Below are positions 15,901-24,554 of a stretch of 36,303 nt of DNA, in pieces. Numbering within the stretch: position 1 is the stretch's first letter; every line of letters starts with the position of its first letter. The translations under genes were made by a program, and so were the position numbers. The notes under the pieces were generated by a model. It had not been told where the DNA came from and did not search any database. It worked only from the letters and a program-made list of their open reading frames with translations. The DNA is from Gemmiger formicilis (GTDB lineage Bacteria > Bacillota > Clostridia > Oscillospirales > Ruminococcaceae): NCBI RefSeq assembly GCF_024462815.1, contig NZ_JANGCG010000023.1, positions 1-36,303 on the forward strand. Direction: 5' to 3'.

Positions 15901-16147
15901 GCAAAAGCAGCCCGACAAGGCCTTGTGCCGGGCGTTCAATGCCGAAACCGACGACGGGCGCAAGATGCAGAAATACTCCGACCTGCTGGAGGATGCCGTG
16001 CTTTCCATCGTGGACGCCAAGGCGGACAGCGATCTGGACAGCCTGTTCCGGGCGGGCGGCACGACCGCCCTGCTGGACAAGGTTTCCGGGCTGGACGATT
16101 TTGAACTCATCTGCTTTGTCGTGGTAAGGGAGGGCGCGCCATGCTGA
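12911..16147 (+). CDS. SNF2/HepA-like helicase with PLD-like N-terminus
   Basis: A 1078-residue protein. The first 170 residues resemble the phospholipase D-like domain that precedes helicases of this type, but no intact HKD motif is visible. The helicase core follows: DSVGLGKT (270-277), DESH (359-362), LMLSATPVNN near 395-405, then a C-terminal RecA domain with DCISEGQNLQDCDCVINYD and QRFGRIDRIG (about 813-822). It should translocate on double-stranded DNA. The next gene overlaps by 7 nt, and DUF4391, Mod and Res follow in the same tight operon. It therefore looks like an added subunit of the type III system rather than an independent repair enzyme. The N-terminal PLD reading is tentative. 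Confidence 0.9.
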   Translation: MKLIDNLSEKLVDDLRVTMQRDSRVSIAAACFSVYAYEELKAQLENIDELRFLFTSPTFLQEKTAKARREFYIPRRNREKALHGSEFEIRLRNDFSQKAISRECADWIRRKVCFKSNQTAEGIPNFMTIDSAEPVTYAPVNGFTRADLGCERGNSLFTMINRIDAPQSTQYLELFNTIWNDKQRLQDVTDTVLESITTAYQENSPEFLYFFALYNIFGDFLEHVSEDDLPSDANGFKESIVWNKLYTFQKDAALAIISKLEQFNGCILADSVGLGKTFTALAVIKYYENRNLRVLVLCPKKLSDNWITYKANYRNNPLAGDRLRYDVLYHTDLSREQGFSGETDLSKLNWAAYDLVVIDESHNFRNGGDVDDDGKSNRYTKLMNKVIRPGARTRVLMLSATPVNNRFYDLRNQLALAYEGNSSAWKDKLDTNRSVEEIFRSAQKQFNAWSKLAPSQRTTEQLMRMLDFDFFEILDAVTIARSRQHIEKYYNIEEIGNFPTRLPPVTKQPPLTDLNNAITYDEIYELILSLTLSIYTPSNYILPSRLKKYADLNHEGKNSLTQAGREEGIRRLMSINLLKRLESSVHSFRLTLQRIRDMIAATLDTIHTYDPQKIIELKDLTGAADFDADDMESDLFTVGRKVKIALEDMDYLTWQRDLQTDFETLQLLLGMVADITPGHDSKLQTLLQTLAEKQREPLNKDNRKVLIFTAFSDTAQYLYEQVGAYMLRSFGLHTALVTGSVEGRSTVPKFKADLNNVLTCFSPVSKDRAALMPDGPDIDILIATDCISEGQNLQDCDCVINYDIHWNPVRLVQRFGRIDRIGSRNVVIQMINFWPDVQLDAYIDLRARVETRMKALVLSSTGDDNPLSPEEKGDLEYRREQLQRLRTEVVDLEDMRGGVSITDLGLNEFRMELLEYAKHHPELETCPGGISAVAAATPDAPPGVVFVLKNVHNEVNINDRNRLHPYYLVYLDEDGVTLHSHLCPKDILDAMRQLCRGQKQPDKALCRAFNAETDDGRKMQKYSDLLEDAVLSIVDAKADSDLDSLFRAGGTTALLDKVSGLDDFELICFVVVREGAPC

Positions 16148-16794
16148 ACCTGCCCGCCTCGGCGGCATTTGAGCGCCGCATACCCAAGCAGAAATTTTAC
16201 GCAAACCTGACCGTCACGCCGGAGTTGCGCCGCTGCTTTACCGAGCAGATCGAGAGCATCACATGGGCGGACAAGTTAGCGCCGCAGACGATGAACCTTG
16301 CCTCCGGGCAGCGGGTGCAGGAAATTGAGGTATTCCGCATCCGGCTGGCGGGCGACGCGCTGGACGGCAAGGTGACCGAACTGATGGACAAGCAGATACC
16401 GTACCATATTCTGTTTGTGCTGACGCGCCCCGACGGGATGCTTCGCTTGCTGATGAACTACAAGGAAGCCGCACCCGGGGGCGGCTTTACCCTGCGGCAG
16501 CGCTGCGCCACCGGCTGGCTTGCGCCCGACACCGTCTGCCTGCCCCTGCTGGCGGCGGATATGGACGCCCTGTACGAGGGCTTTGTGCGGTATATCGCCG
16601 GGGACAGCCTGCAAAGCGCCGCCGGGGAGGATTTGGCACAAAGCGTGCAGCGCACCGAGATGCTGAACAAATTGCAGCGGCAGATCGACCAGCTGACGGC
16701 AAAAATGAAACGCGAAAAGCAACTGCCCCGCCAAATGGAGCTGCGGCGGCAAATCAAAAAATTACAACAGGAGATCGAGCAATGGACAAAGTAA
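16141..16794 (+). CDS. DUF4391-family protein
   Basis: A 217-residue protein that I place in DUF4391 from its overall pattern: an N-terminal FERRIPKQKFY motif, a beta-rich core with EIEVFRIRL, QIPYHILFVL and MLRLLMNYKEA, and a C-terminal coiled coil (about 165-217). Families with this core are seen next to helicases and type III restriction genes; the biochemical role is not known to me. The start overlaps the helicase end by 7 nt and its own end overlaps Mod by 13 nt, which argues for fixed stoichiometry. The coiled coil may mediate contact with Mod, Res or the helicase. Confidence 0.8.
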   Translation: MLNLPASAAFERRIPKQKFYANLTVTPELRRCFTEQIESITWADKLAPQTMNLASGQRVQEIEVFRIRLAGDALDGKVTELMDKQIPYHILFVLTRPDGMLRLLMNYKEAAPGGGFTLRQRCATGWLAPDTVCLPLLAADMDALYEGFVRYIAGDSLQSAAGEDLAQSVQRTEMLNKLQRQIDQLTAKMKREKQLPRQMELRRQIKKLQQEIEQWTK

Positions 16795-18740
16795 AAATGA
16801 CGACCCCTGACGGTGTGACCGAAAATATTGAAAAGCTGGCGGCGCTGTTTCCTGCCGCCGTGACCGAGATGCGCGGCGAGGACGGCACCCTGCGCAAGGG
16901 CATTGATTTTGAAAAGCTGAAACAGTTGTTGAGCCACGATATTGTGGAAGGCGGCGAACGGTATGAGTTCAGCTGGGTGGGCAAAAAGGCAGCGATGGCA
17001 GAAGCCGCCCGCCCCACCACCGAAACGCTGCGCCCGGTCAAAGCCGACAGCCGCGACTGGGACACCACCGAGAACCTGTACATTGAGGGCGATAATCTGG
17101 CAGCGCTGAAAATTTTGCAGGAGAGCTATCTCGGCAAGGTGAAGATGATTTACATCGACCCGCCGTACAATACGGGGAATGATTTTATCTATAAAGATAA
17201 TACCACACATACGCAATATGAGGAAGATTCCCAGATGGGAATGTTCGACAACGATGACAATCATCTGTTTAAGAATACTGATAGCAATGGGCGGTTTCAC
17301 TCAGATTGGTGTTCGATGATTTATTCGCGGCTGCTGTTAGCAAGAAATCTTCTTTCCCAAGACGGTGCTATTTTCATCTCAATCGACGATAACGAAGTAG
17401 CAAATATCACAAAAATTATGGATGAGATTTTTGGTACTGATAATCGAATTGCCTTGATTTGTCATAAATCACGAGCATCCGTTTCTAATGATAAGATTAT
17501 TTCCCCCAATCATAACATAATCCTATTTTATGCGAAATCTATTAGCGTTCTTGAATCAAACCGAAAATACATCGGTCTAGACCCAACTCTTGACGGATTT
17601 GATTTAGACGATAGAGATGGTAGGGGTTCATACCGATTAGTTCCCGTTGATGGTCCTGGTGGGGCAAAAAAGGGAAACCCTTTTTTTGAGTTTTTAGGCG
17701 TTTCCGGGTATTGGCGCTTTTCCTTGAGTACAATGCAAGAAAAATATAATCAAGGTTTCATCGTAAAAAGAGGGAATAGTTTATATCAGAAATACTACAA
17801 AACCGTTGCGGCGCAAACACGACGCACAGCAACCACTTGGTGGGATGATGGTGGTCTTATTTCGACAGCAACCTCAAAGCTAAAGAATCTTATGGGTAGT
17901 GCTACATTTGATACACCCAAGCCGTTGGAATTAGTAACACGAATGTTAAAGATGATTACACACGAGGACAAAAGCTCTATTATCCTCGACTTCTTCTCTG
18001 GCTCTGCCACCACCGCCCATGCTGTTATACAGCTGAACGCCGAGGACGGCGGTCACCGCAAATTTATCATGGTGCAGCTGCCCGAACCCTGCGATGAAAA
18101 ATCCGAAGCGTACAAAGCGGGCTACAAAAACATCTGCGAAATCGGCAAGGAGCGCATCCGCCGCGCCGGAGATGCAATTCTTAAAGAAAACGGTTGCTGG
18201 AAAAGTGTTCCTCTTAACCGCAATGATGGTTCTAAAGTTGGTGACTATACTCCTGCTAAAATCGTCAACACTGTCAATACCAATAAAGGCCCTGTTGAGA
18301 TGGTAGATATAAGCAAAGATCTTTCAAAGCTCGACATCGGCTTCCGCGTGTTCCGCGTCGATTCCTCCAATATGCAGGATGTCTACTATAAGCCGGAGGA
18401 ATTCACCCAGACCATGCTGGGCGAAGCCGTCAGCAACATCAAGCCCGACCGCACCGACCTTGACCTGCTGTACGCCTGCCTGCTGGACTGCGGCGTGCCT
18501 ATCCACCTGCCCCACACCACAACCACCGTGGACGGCTGCACGATCCATAACGTGGACAATGGCGCCCTGATGGCTTGCTTTGACGAGCATATCCCGCACA
18601 GCGTCATCCGCACTATGGCTGCCGAGGCACCGCTGCAGGTCATCTTCCGCGACAGCGCCTTTGCCGCCGATGCGGACAAAATCAATGTGACCGAGATTTT
18701 CAAGAACCTCTCTCCCGATACAAAGGTCCGGGTGATATGA
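16782..18740 (+). CDS. mod: Type III DNA methyltransferase subunit Mod
   Basis: A 652-residue beta-class adenine-N6 methyltransferase. The catalytic DPPYNTG motif lies near 126-132 and the AdoMet-binding DFFSGSATTAHA near 404-415. The target recognition domain lies between them, as in Mod subunits. It sets the recognition sequence and protects host DNA, and it is needed for cleavage by Res. The start follows GGAGAT and overlaps DUF4391; the stop overlaps res (ATGA). Base composition is uneven: the ends are GC-rich like the rest of the operon, but about 17170-17990 and 18175-18330 are AT-rich, suggesting exchanged recognition segments. No simple tandem repeat that would give phase variation is seen. 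Confidence 0.95.
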   Translation: MDKVKMTTPDGVTENIEKLAALFPAAVTEMRGEDGTLRKGIDFEKLKQLLSHDIVEGGERYEFSWVGKKAAMAEAARPTTETLRPVKADSRDWDTTENLYIEGDNLAALKILQESYLGKVKMIYIDPPYNTGNDFIYKDNTTHTQYEEDSQMGMFDNDDNHLFKNTDSNGRFHSDWCSMIYSRLLLARNLLSQDGAIFISIDDNEVANITKIMDEIFGTDNRIALICHKSRASVSNDKIISPNHNIILFYAKSISVLESNRKYIGLDPTLDGFDLDDRDGRGSYRLVPVDGPGGAKKGNPFFEFLGVSGYWRFSLSTMQEKYNQGFIVKRGNSLYQKYYKTVAAQTRRTATTWWDDGGLISTATSKLKNLMGSATFDTPKPLELVTRMLKMITHEDKSSIILDFFSGSATTAHAVIQLNAEDGGHRKFIMVQLPEPCDEKSEAYKAGYKNICEIGKERIRRAGDAILKENGCWKSVPLNRNDGSKVGDYTPAKIVNTVNTNKGPVEMVDISKDLSKLDIGFRVFRVDSSNMQDVYYKPEEFTQTMLGEAVSNIKPDRTDLDLLYACLLDCGVPIHLPHTTTTVDGCTIHNVDNGALMACFDEHIPHSVIRTMAAEAPLQVIFRDSAFAADADKINVTEIFKNLSPDTKVRVI

Positions 18741-21700
18741 TGAAGCTGCAATTCAAATACCAGCCGTTTCAGGCACAGGCGGCAGATGCCGTCTGCGATG
18801 TGTTTGCCGGGCAGCCCTTTTGCACCACGACCTACCGCATCGACCTTGGCGATACCGCCAACCTGCAGCAGTCCTTTGACTTGACCGAGGTGGGCTTTCG
18901 CAACCAGCCCCTTGTACCCGCACTGACCCGCGCGCGCCTGCTGCAAAATGTAAAAGCCGTGCAGCGCCGCAACGGGCTGGCACCCTCGGACGCGCTGACC
19001 GGGCCGGGCATCAACCTTTCTATTGAGATGGAAACCGGCACCGGCAAAACCTATACCTACGTCAAAACCATGTACGAGCTGAACAAGCGCTACGGTTGGA
19101 GCAAGTTTATCGTTGTGGTGCCGTCGGTTGCCATACGCGAGGGCGTGTACAAGTCCCTGCAAACCACACAGGAGCATTTTGCCGCCGAGTACGGCAAAAA
19201 GATACGCTTTTTTACCTACACCTCGGATGATCTGCCGGAGGTTGACCGCTTTGCGTCCGACAGTGCCATCAATGTGATGATCATCAATATGCAGGCGTTC
19301 AACTCCGGCAAAAACCAGCGCATTATTGACAAAGCGCTGGATTCCTTCCGCAGCCGCCGACCGATTGACATTATTGCCAAAACTAACCCTATCCTGATTA
19401 TTGACGAGCCGCAAAGCGTTGAGGGAAAGCAAACGAAGGAGAGCCTGAAAAAGTTCAACCCGCTGTTCACGCTGCGCTACTCTGCCACCCACCGCGAAGC
19501 CTATGATATGATCTACCGTCTGGACGCGATGGACGCCTACAACCAGCACCTTGTCAAGCGCATTGCCGCGCTGGGCGTTACGCTGACCGGCTCCACCGCC
19601 ACCAACGGCTATGTGTATGTAGAGGGCATTGACTTGTACAAAAACAAAGCCCCCACCGCACGGCTGGGGTTTGAGGTCAAGGGCGCGGGCGGCACCCGCA
19701 CCGTGGTCAAAAAAGTGCAGGGCGGCGACGATTTGTTTGCGCTGTCCGGCGGCTTGCAGGAATACGCCGACCGCTTTGTCATTTTGCAGGACGGCATTGA
19801 CGGGCGGGATAACTCGGTCACCTTTTTGAACGGGCTGAAGCTTTACGCCGGGCAGATACACGGCAACGCCCAGATGGTGGAATTGCAGCGCCGCGTGCAG
19901 ATACGCGAAACCATACGCACCCACCTGCAGCGCGAACGCGAGCTGTACCCCCGCGGCATCAAGGTGCTGAGCCTGTTTTTTATCGACAAGGTGGACAAGT
20001 ACCGCGTCTACGATACCGACACCGACGACGGACGCAACGGCGAATACGCCAAAGTGTTTGAGGAGGAATACACCGCACTGGTAAGTGAAATGCAGCGCGA
20101 GCTGGGCGATGACGCCTATTGGGCGTACCTGAACCGTATGGACGCCCACAGCAGCCATCAGGGGTATTTTTCCATCGACAAGAAAAAGGGCAAAAAAGCC
20201 CGCTTTGTGGAGGGCAAGGTTGACCGCAAGACCCAAACCAGCGACGACACCGACGCCTACGACCTGATTATGCGCGACAAGGAACGACTGCTGAGCCTGG
20301 ACGAGCCGGTGCGGTTTATCTTTTCGCACTCTGCCCTGCGCGAGGGCTGGGATAACCCGAATGTGTTCCAGATCTGCACGCTGAAAACGCAGGGCGAATC
20401 GGAAATCCGCAGCCGGCAGGAAATCGGGCGCGGTCTGCGCCTGTGCGTCAACCAGAACGGTGAGCGCATGGACGAAAGCGTGTTGGGCAGCGAGGTGCAG
20501 GAGCTGAACAAGCTGACGCTGATCACCGATATGGCGTTCGGCAAATTTGCCACCGCCCTGCAGGAGGGGCTGGCGGAGTCTATGTCCACACGCCCGCGCG
20601 CCGTGGATGCAGGGTTGTTTGCGGGGCAGATCCTGACCGATGCCAACGGCGCACAAGTAACAATCACGCCGACACTTGCCACGGCGATCTATGAGGACTT
20701 GGTGCAGCAGGGCTATGTACACCGCGGCGCATTGACCGACAAATACTACGCCGCCAAGGACGCCGGCACCGTACAGGTGGCAGAGGAAGTACAGGGCTGC
20801 GAGGGCGCTGTGATGCAGGTTTTGAGCAGCATCTACGACCCCCGCGCCCTGCGCCCGGAGAACGCCCACGACAACAATGTGCAAGCCAAAGTGGACGAGC
20901 AGAAGCTGCATGACCGCGAATTTGCCAAGCTGTGGCAGCGCATCAACCGCAAAACCTTTTACACCGTTTCCTTTGACACGCAGGAGCTGATCGACCGTTC
21001 GGTGCGGGAGCTGGACGCCCACCTGAATATTTCCAAGGTGTATGTCAAAACCGAATACGGCGAGCAGACCGCCAGGCTGACCTCCCGCGAGCAGCTGGAG
21101 CAGGGGCAGGCGTTTGTCAAAAGACACAACGATCAGGACGCCGCTGACCGCGTGGCACTGGGCAATGTGCGCTACGACCTTGTGGGCAAGCTGGTGGAGG
21201 AAACCGGCTTGACCCGCGCCACGATTGCCGCCATTTTGCAGAGCATTGCCCCGCTTGTGTTTGCCCAATATAAGCTGAACCCGGAGGACTTTATCATCAA
21301 GGCGGGAAAAATCATCAACAACCAAAAGGCGGATATGATCATTGAGCATATCACCTACAACAGGCTGGAGGAATCGTACAGCGCCGACATCTTTATGCTG
21401 GCAAACCTGCACGGCAGACAGGGCGTAAACGCCATGCCCGCTGACCGCAGCCTGTACAATTATGTGATTTACGATTCCGACAACGAGCGCCGCTTTGCCC
21501 ACGAGCTGGATGTTTGCGACAAAATTGCCGTGTATGTCAAGCTGCCCGGCAGCTTTTTCATCAGCACGCCGGTAGGCAAGTACAACCCGGACTGGGCGAT
21601 TGCCTTCCACGAGGGAACGGTCAAGCATATCTATTTTATAGCCGAAACCAAAGGCACGACCCTGCTTGACCGCAATGAGCTGCGCGGCGTTGAGGACCTA

Positions 21701-21805
21701 AAGATCCAATGCGCCAAAGCCCACTTTGCCGCCATCAGCAACGACAGCGTCGTCTACGATGTGGTGGACAGCTACGATAAGCTGATGCAGGTGGTTATGG
21801 AATAA
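18737..21805 (+). CDS. res: Type III restriction endonuclease subunit Res
   Basis: A 1022-residue Res subunit. It has an SF2 helicase core with ETGTGKT (about 99-105), DEPQ (about 222-225), RYSATH, and the C-terminal helicase motifs SALREGWDNPNVFQ and RQEIGRGLRLCV. At the C-terminus there is a PD-(D/E)XK nuclease: NPDWAI (about 951) and AETKG (about 968-972). The protein uses ATP to move or signal along DNA and cuts when two Mod-Res complexes meet. All key residues are present, so the enzyme looks functional. It is the last gene of the operon, and a terminator follows 50 nt downstream. Confidence 0.95.
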   Translation: MMKLQFKYQPFQAQAADAVCDVFAGQPFCTTTYRIDLGDTANLQQSFDLTEVGFRNQPLVPALTRARLLQNVKAVQRRNGLAPSDALTGPGINLSIEMETGTGKTYTYVKTMYELNKRYGWSKFIVVVPSVAIREGVYKSLQTTQEHFAAEYGKKIRFFTYTSDDLPEVDRFASDSAINVMIINMQAFNSGKNQRIIDKALDSFRSRRPIDIIAKTNPILIIDEPQSVEGKQTKESLKKFNPLFTLRYSATHREAYDMIYRLDAMDAYNQHLVKRIAALGVTLTGSTATNGYVYVEGIDLYKNKAPTARLGFEVKGAGGTRTVVKKVQGGDDLFALSGGLQEYADRFVILQDGIDGRDNSVTFLNGLKLYAGQIHGNAQMVELQRRVQIRETIRTHLQRERELYPRGIKVLSLFFIDKVDKYRVYDTDTDDGRNGEYAKVFEEEYTALVSEMQRELGDDAYWAYLNRMDAHSSHQGYFSIDKKKGKKARFVEGKVDRKTQTSDDTDAYDLIMRDKERLLSLDEPVRFIFSHSALREGWDNPNVFQICTLKTQGESEIRSRQEIGRGLRLCVNQNGERMDESVLGSEVQELNKLTLITDMAFGKFATALQEGLAESMSTRPRAVDAGLFAGQILTDANGAQVTITPTLATAIYEDLVQQGYVHRGALTDKYYAAKDAGTVQVAEEVQGCEGAVMQVLSSIYDPRALRPENAHDNNVQAKVDEQKLHDREFAKLWQRINRKTFYTVSFDTQELIDRSVRELDAHLNISKVYVKTEYGEQTARLTSREQLEQGQAFVKRHNDQDAADRVALGNVRYDLVGKLVEETGLTRATIAAILQSIAPLVFAQYKLNPEDFIIKAGKIINNQKADMIIEHITYNRLEESYSADIFMLANLHGRQGVNAMPADRSLYNYVIYDSDNERRFAHELDVCDKIAVYVKLPGSFFISTPVGKYNPDWAIAFHEGTVKHIYFIAETKGTTLLDRNELRGVEDLKIQCAKAHFAAISNDSVVYDVVDSYDKLMQVVME

Positions 21806-21854
21806 GCGGTAAGAAGTTTTGCTTTTATGCCTTTTGCGATAGAATTGATTGGTA

Positions 21855-21900
21855 ATGTGGTTATTCCTTTAAGTCGGATTACTTAAAGGAATAGCCACAT
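21855..21900 (+). terminator. Terminator of the type III operon
   Basis: A long hairpin pairs the arm starting ATGTGGTTATTCCTTTAAG with the arm ending CTTAAAGGAATAGCCACAT around a short loop, with one G/T-type pair. A T-rich tail (TTTTATAT) follows. It lies 50 nt after the res stop. Confidence 0.8.
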
Positions 21901-21990
21901 TTTATATATTAATTGATTGAACACGTATCTGGGTTAGGAACCCCTACAATATTAACATCAAAAATTTTATCCTGGCATCATGCGATTTCA

Positions 21991-22020
21991 TTGACCTTTA
22001 CGCGCTCTATGCACTATAAT
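21991..22020 (+). promoter_or_regulatory. Promoter of the AlbA_2-type gene
   Basis: TTGACC (21991-21996) and a perfect TATAAT (22015-22020), 18 bp apart, lie 45 bp upstream of the ATG at 22065. The gene's ribosome site is GGGAG. The 259-bp gap holds only this promoter and the terminator before it. Confidence 0.8.
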
Positions 22021-22064
22021 GGGTTTAGCTTAATTGTAAATAACATATTCGGGAGATAGATGTT

Positions 22065-23549
22065 ATGCTAGATTTATCCCAATTGAGTAAATACAAAGAA
22101 AACAACCGCCTTGAAGCCAAAAAGGCACAAGGCGGTTTACCCCATAGCATCTGGGAGACATACTCCGCTTTTGCCAATACTTTCGGCGGTTATATTCTGC
22201 TTGGCGTTGTAGAAAATGCAGACAAGAGTTTTTCCAGTGTGCAACTCGCCTCTCCCGAAAAACTTGTTTCTGACTTCTGGAACAGCGTCAATAATCCTTC
22301 CATCGTCAATGTAAATATTCTTTCTGACCGAAATGTACAAATTGTAGAAAGCGGCGGCAACCGGATTGTTGTCATCGAGGTTCCTCGTGCCGACCGCCAC
22401 GACAAACCCGTCTACACGGGCGCTGATCCTTTTGCGGGGACATACCGTCGAAACGGCGAAGGCGATTACTGCTGCACCAAGGATGAAGTGCGCGCCATGA
22501 TGCGGGATCAGGCGGATATTTCGCAGGACGCCCGCGTCATGGATACTATGACGATAGACTGCCTTGATACGGACACCATTCGCCGCTATCGCCAGCGCAT
22601 GGATAATCTCCGACCCGGCCATGTATGGTCAGAATTAGCTGTGGAGGATTTTCTGCACCGCATCGGTGCTATGGCACGAGACGCATATGGCAAGCTGCGC
22701 CCCACTGCTGCCGGATTGCTTATGTTCGGCCATGAATACGAAATTGTACGCGAGTTCCCACATTATTTTCTAGATTATCAAGAGCATGACCGTTCGGCTA
22801 CAGAAGATGAACGGTGGACAGATCGTATAGTCTCCAGTTCCGGCGATTGGAGTGGTAATATTTGCGACTTCTACTTCCGTGTATACAACCGAATCGCGCA
22901 GGATATTAAAGTGCCTTTTAAACTGGAGGGTACAGATCGCATTGACGACACCCCTCTGCATAAGGCTTTGCGCGAGGCTTTGGCAAACGCCTTGATCCAT
23001 GCTGACTACTATGACCGACGCGGTCTGGTGATTCAAAAATGCCCGGATAAGATTCGCATTGCCAACCCCGGAGCTTTCCGCATCAATGTGCAGGAGGCCC
23101 TTGTCGGCGGCGTATCTGACCCACGAAATGAGTCACTCATTAAGATGTTCAACCTGATCAATGTCGGTGAGCGCGCAGGCAGCGGTTTGCCGAGCATCCG
23201 TACCGTCTGGCAAAAGCAGGGCTGGCAGGAACCGGAAATCGTAGAAAGCTTTAATCCAGATCGCACAACACTGTTGCTGCCGCTTGCCGCCAATAAAGCG
23301 GCGGCAAAAAGTGGCGATAAAAAAGTGGCGGCAAAAAGCGGCGGAAAGTCTAGTTCTATCTCAGAGAAGCGAAAGAACGACATTCTTCAATATTTGACCG
23401 ACACACCGGAAGCCAGCAGCACCCAAATCGCCGACGCCATCGGCTTGCAAGTTTCCCGCACAAAGATGTATCTGTCAGAATTAGTTTCTGACGGAGCTGT
23501 TGTTGCGGAGGGAAGCAGCAGGGCGAGAAAATATCGATTAAAGTCGTAA
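22065..23549 (+). CDS. AlbA_2 (Schlafen-type) ATP-binding protein
   Basis: A 494-residue protein of the COG2865 type. Residues 1-130 form an AlbA_2/Schlafen-like domain (NNRLEAKKAQGGLP at the start, FANTFGGYILLGV, then a beta-rich part). Residues about 300-390 form a HATPase_c_4 region (ALREALANALIHADY, IRIANPG, GERAGSGLPSIRTVW). A linker at about 410-430 contains repeated AAKSG units, and a winged-helix domain ends the protein (ILQYLTDTPEASSTQIADAI). Family members are annotated as transcriptional regulators or occur in defence loci, so the role could be regulatory or immune. It has its own strong promoter and lies 45 nt before the AbiH gene. Confidence 0.88.
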   Translation: MLDLSQLSKYKENNRLEAKKAQGGLPHSIWETYSAFANTFGGYILLGVVENADKSFSSVQLASPEKLVSDFWNSVNNPSIVNVNILSDRNVQIVESGGNRIVVIEVPRADRHDKPVYTGADPFAGTYRRNGEGDYCCTKDEVRAMMRDQADISQDARVMDTMTIDCLDTDTIRRYRQRMDNLRPGHVWSELAVEDFLHRIGAMARDAYGKLRPTAAGLLMFGHEYEIVREFPHYFLDYQEHDRSATEDERWTDRIVSSSGDWSGNICDFYFRVYNRIAQDIKVPFKLEGTDRIDDTPLHKALREALANALIHADYYDRRGLVIQKCPDKIRIANPGAFRINVQEALVGGVSDPRNESLIKMFNLINVGERAGSGLPSIRTVWQKQGWQEPEIVESFNPDRTTLLLPLAANKAAAKSGDKKVAAKSGGKSSSISEKRKNDILQYLTDTPEASSTQIADAIGLQVSRTKMYLSELVSDGAVVAEGSSRARKYRLKS

Positions 23550-23594
23550 GATAGTAGAGATTCTATCTCCTGTATGAAGGGTTAGGGCGGTGCT

Positions 23595-24554
23595 ATGGAA
23601 CATCATCTACAGGATTTAACTCAGTTGGCTATTATTGGGAACGGGTTTGATTTGGCTCATGGATACCATACACGATATGTGGATTTCACAGAAAGCGTTG
23701 GAGATGATTTCTTCCGGAAGTATCGTCACTATATAAATAATTACTGTCCTCAGATGGATTGGCATCGATTTGAAGAATGTGCCGACCAACTGACAGTTCC
23801 TTTTAATGCGGAAGACCTCCGTAGTGATACCGCCGCAAATGAAGTCATCAAACCATTCAACAAAGATTTTCAAAAGATAAAGATAGCGCTTATAGATTAT
23901 CTAAAAAAGGAACAGATTAGGATACCTTTTAGCAAAAAAGTAAATGTTTCCTCTCGCTTATCACCTTCCACGCTAGCCTTAACATTTAATTACACAAATT
24001 TGTGTGAGAATTATATTAGAAACATCATTTATATTCATGGTTCTTTAGCTGAGAATGAAATTGTACTTGGGTATGATCCCGTGAGTCCTTTTTGCTTTTC
24101 AAGTTTTGATACTATCAGATGGCATAAAGGCTTTTGCAGGGAACGCTTGAATTTCTGCCGATATTTGATGCAGCAAAAGCAACTTTTCCCCGAAAACTGT
24201 CTATATCATACTCTATGTGATGAATATCTTGAAATGCAACGAATCCAAAATTCTGGGAAAGGGTTAGAACCGGAAGATTTCCAAAAGTTCAAGTATTCAA
24301 ATATTCTCCGGCAATATCTACACGAGCAATCATCGGTAAAGCCATTTGACTATAGCAAAATTGACACGGTCTTAATACTTGGTCACAGCCTTATTGCAGA
24401 TAAAGAGTTTCTCACCTCTGTTTTTGGAAGCTGCAATAATCTTAGCCATGCAGTCATCTTTACCTACCATGGAGAGGATGACAATGAATTAAACCGGAAA
24501 AAGGCATTTCTCTCTGATTACTGCAAAGAAATCGAGTTTGAATTTTACGACTGA
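23595..24554 (+). CDS. AbiH-family abortive infection protein
   Basis: A 319-residue protein with the AbiH signature: IIGNGFDLAHG (13-23) at the N-terminus, the central LTFNYTNLCE and IYIHGSLAENEIVLGYDP stretches, and ILGHSLIADKEFL near the C-terminus. Lactococcal AbiH confers phage resistance by abortive infection, and its molecular target is not known to me. The ATG follows GGGCGGTG. The gene is AT-rich compared with the restriction operon, fitting separate acquisition. A small hairpin (AGATAG with CTATCT) lies between it and the previous gene, but cotranscription remains likely. It is the last protein gene of the cargo. Confidence 0.88.
   Translation: MEHHLQDLTQLAIIGNGFDLAHGYHTRYVDFTESVGDDFFRKYRHYINNYCPQMDWHRFEECADQLTVPFNAEDLRSDTAANEVIKPFNKDFQKIKIALIDYLKKEQIRIPFSKKVNVSSRLSPSTLALTFNYTNLCENYIRNIIYIHGSLAENEIVLGYDPVSPFCFSSFDTIRWHKGFCRERLNFCRYLMQQKQLFPENCLYHTLCDEYLEMQRIQNSGKGLEPEDFQKFKYSNILRQYLHEQSSVKPFDYSKIDTVLILGHSLIADKEFLTSVFGSCNNLSHAVIFTYHGEDDNELNRKKAFLSDYCKEIEFEFYD

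Noticed and set aside
12911..16147. DISARM or BREX component
   Set aside because: The neighbours are DUF4391, Mod and Res; no DrmA, DrmB, BrxL or PglZ-like genes are present.
16782..18740. Phase-variable mod gene
   Set aside because: No tandem simple repeat that could slip was found in or before the gene.
18386..21628. Very long open frame on the minus strand opposite res (over 1000 codons)
   Set aside because: It lies antisense to a complete Res gene with all motifs, has no ribosome site or known domain, and is explained by GC-rich third positions of the sense gene.
23303..23345. Short direct repeats as a CRISPR-like array
   Set aside because: They lie in frame inside the AlbA_2-type gene and encode a repeated AAKSG linker.
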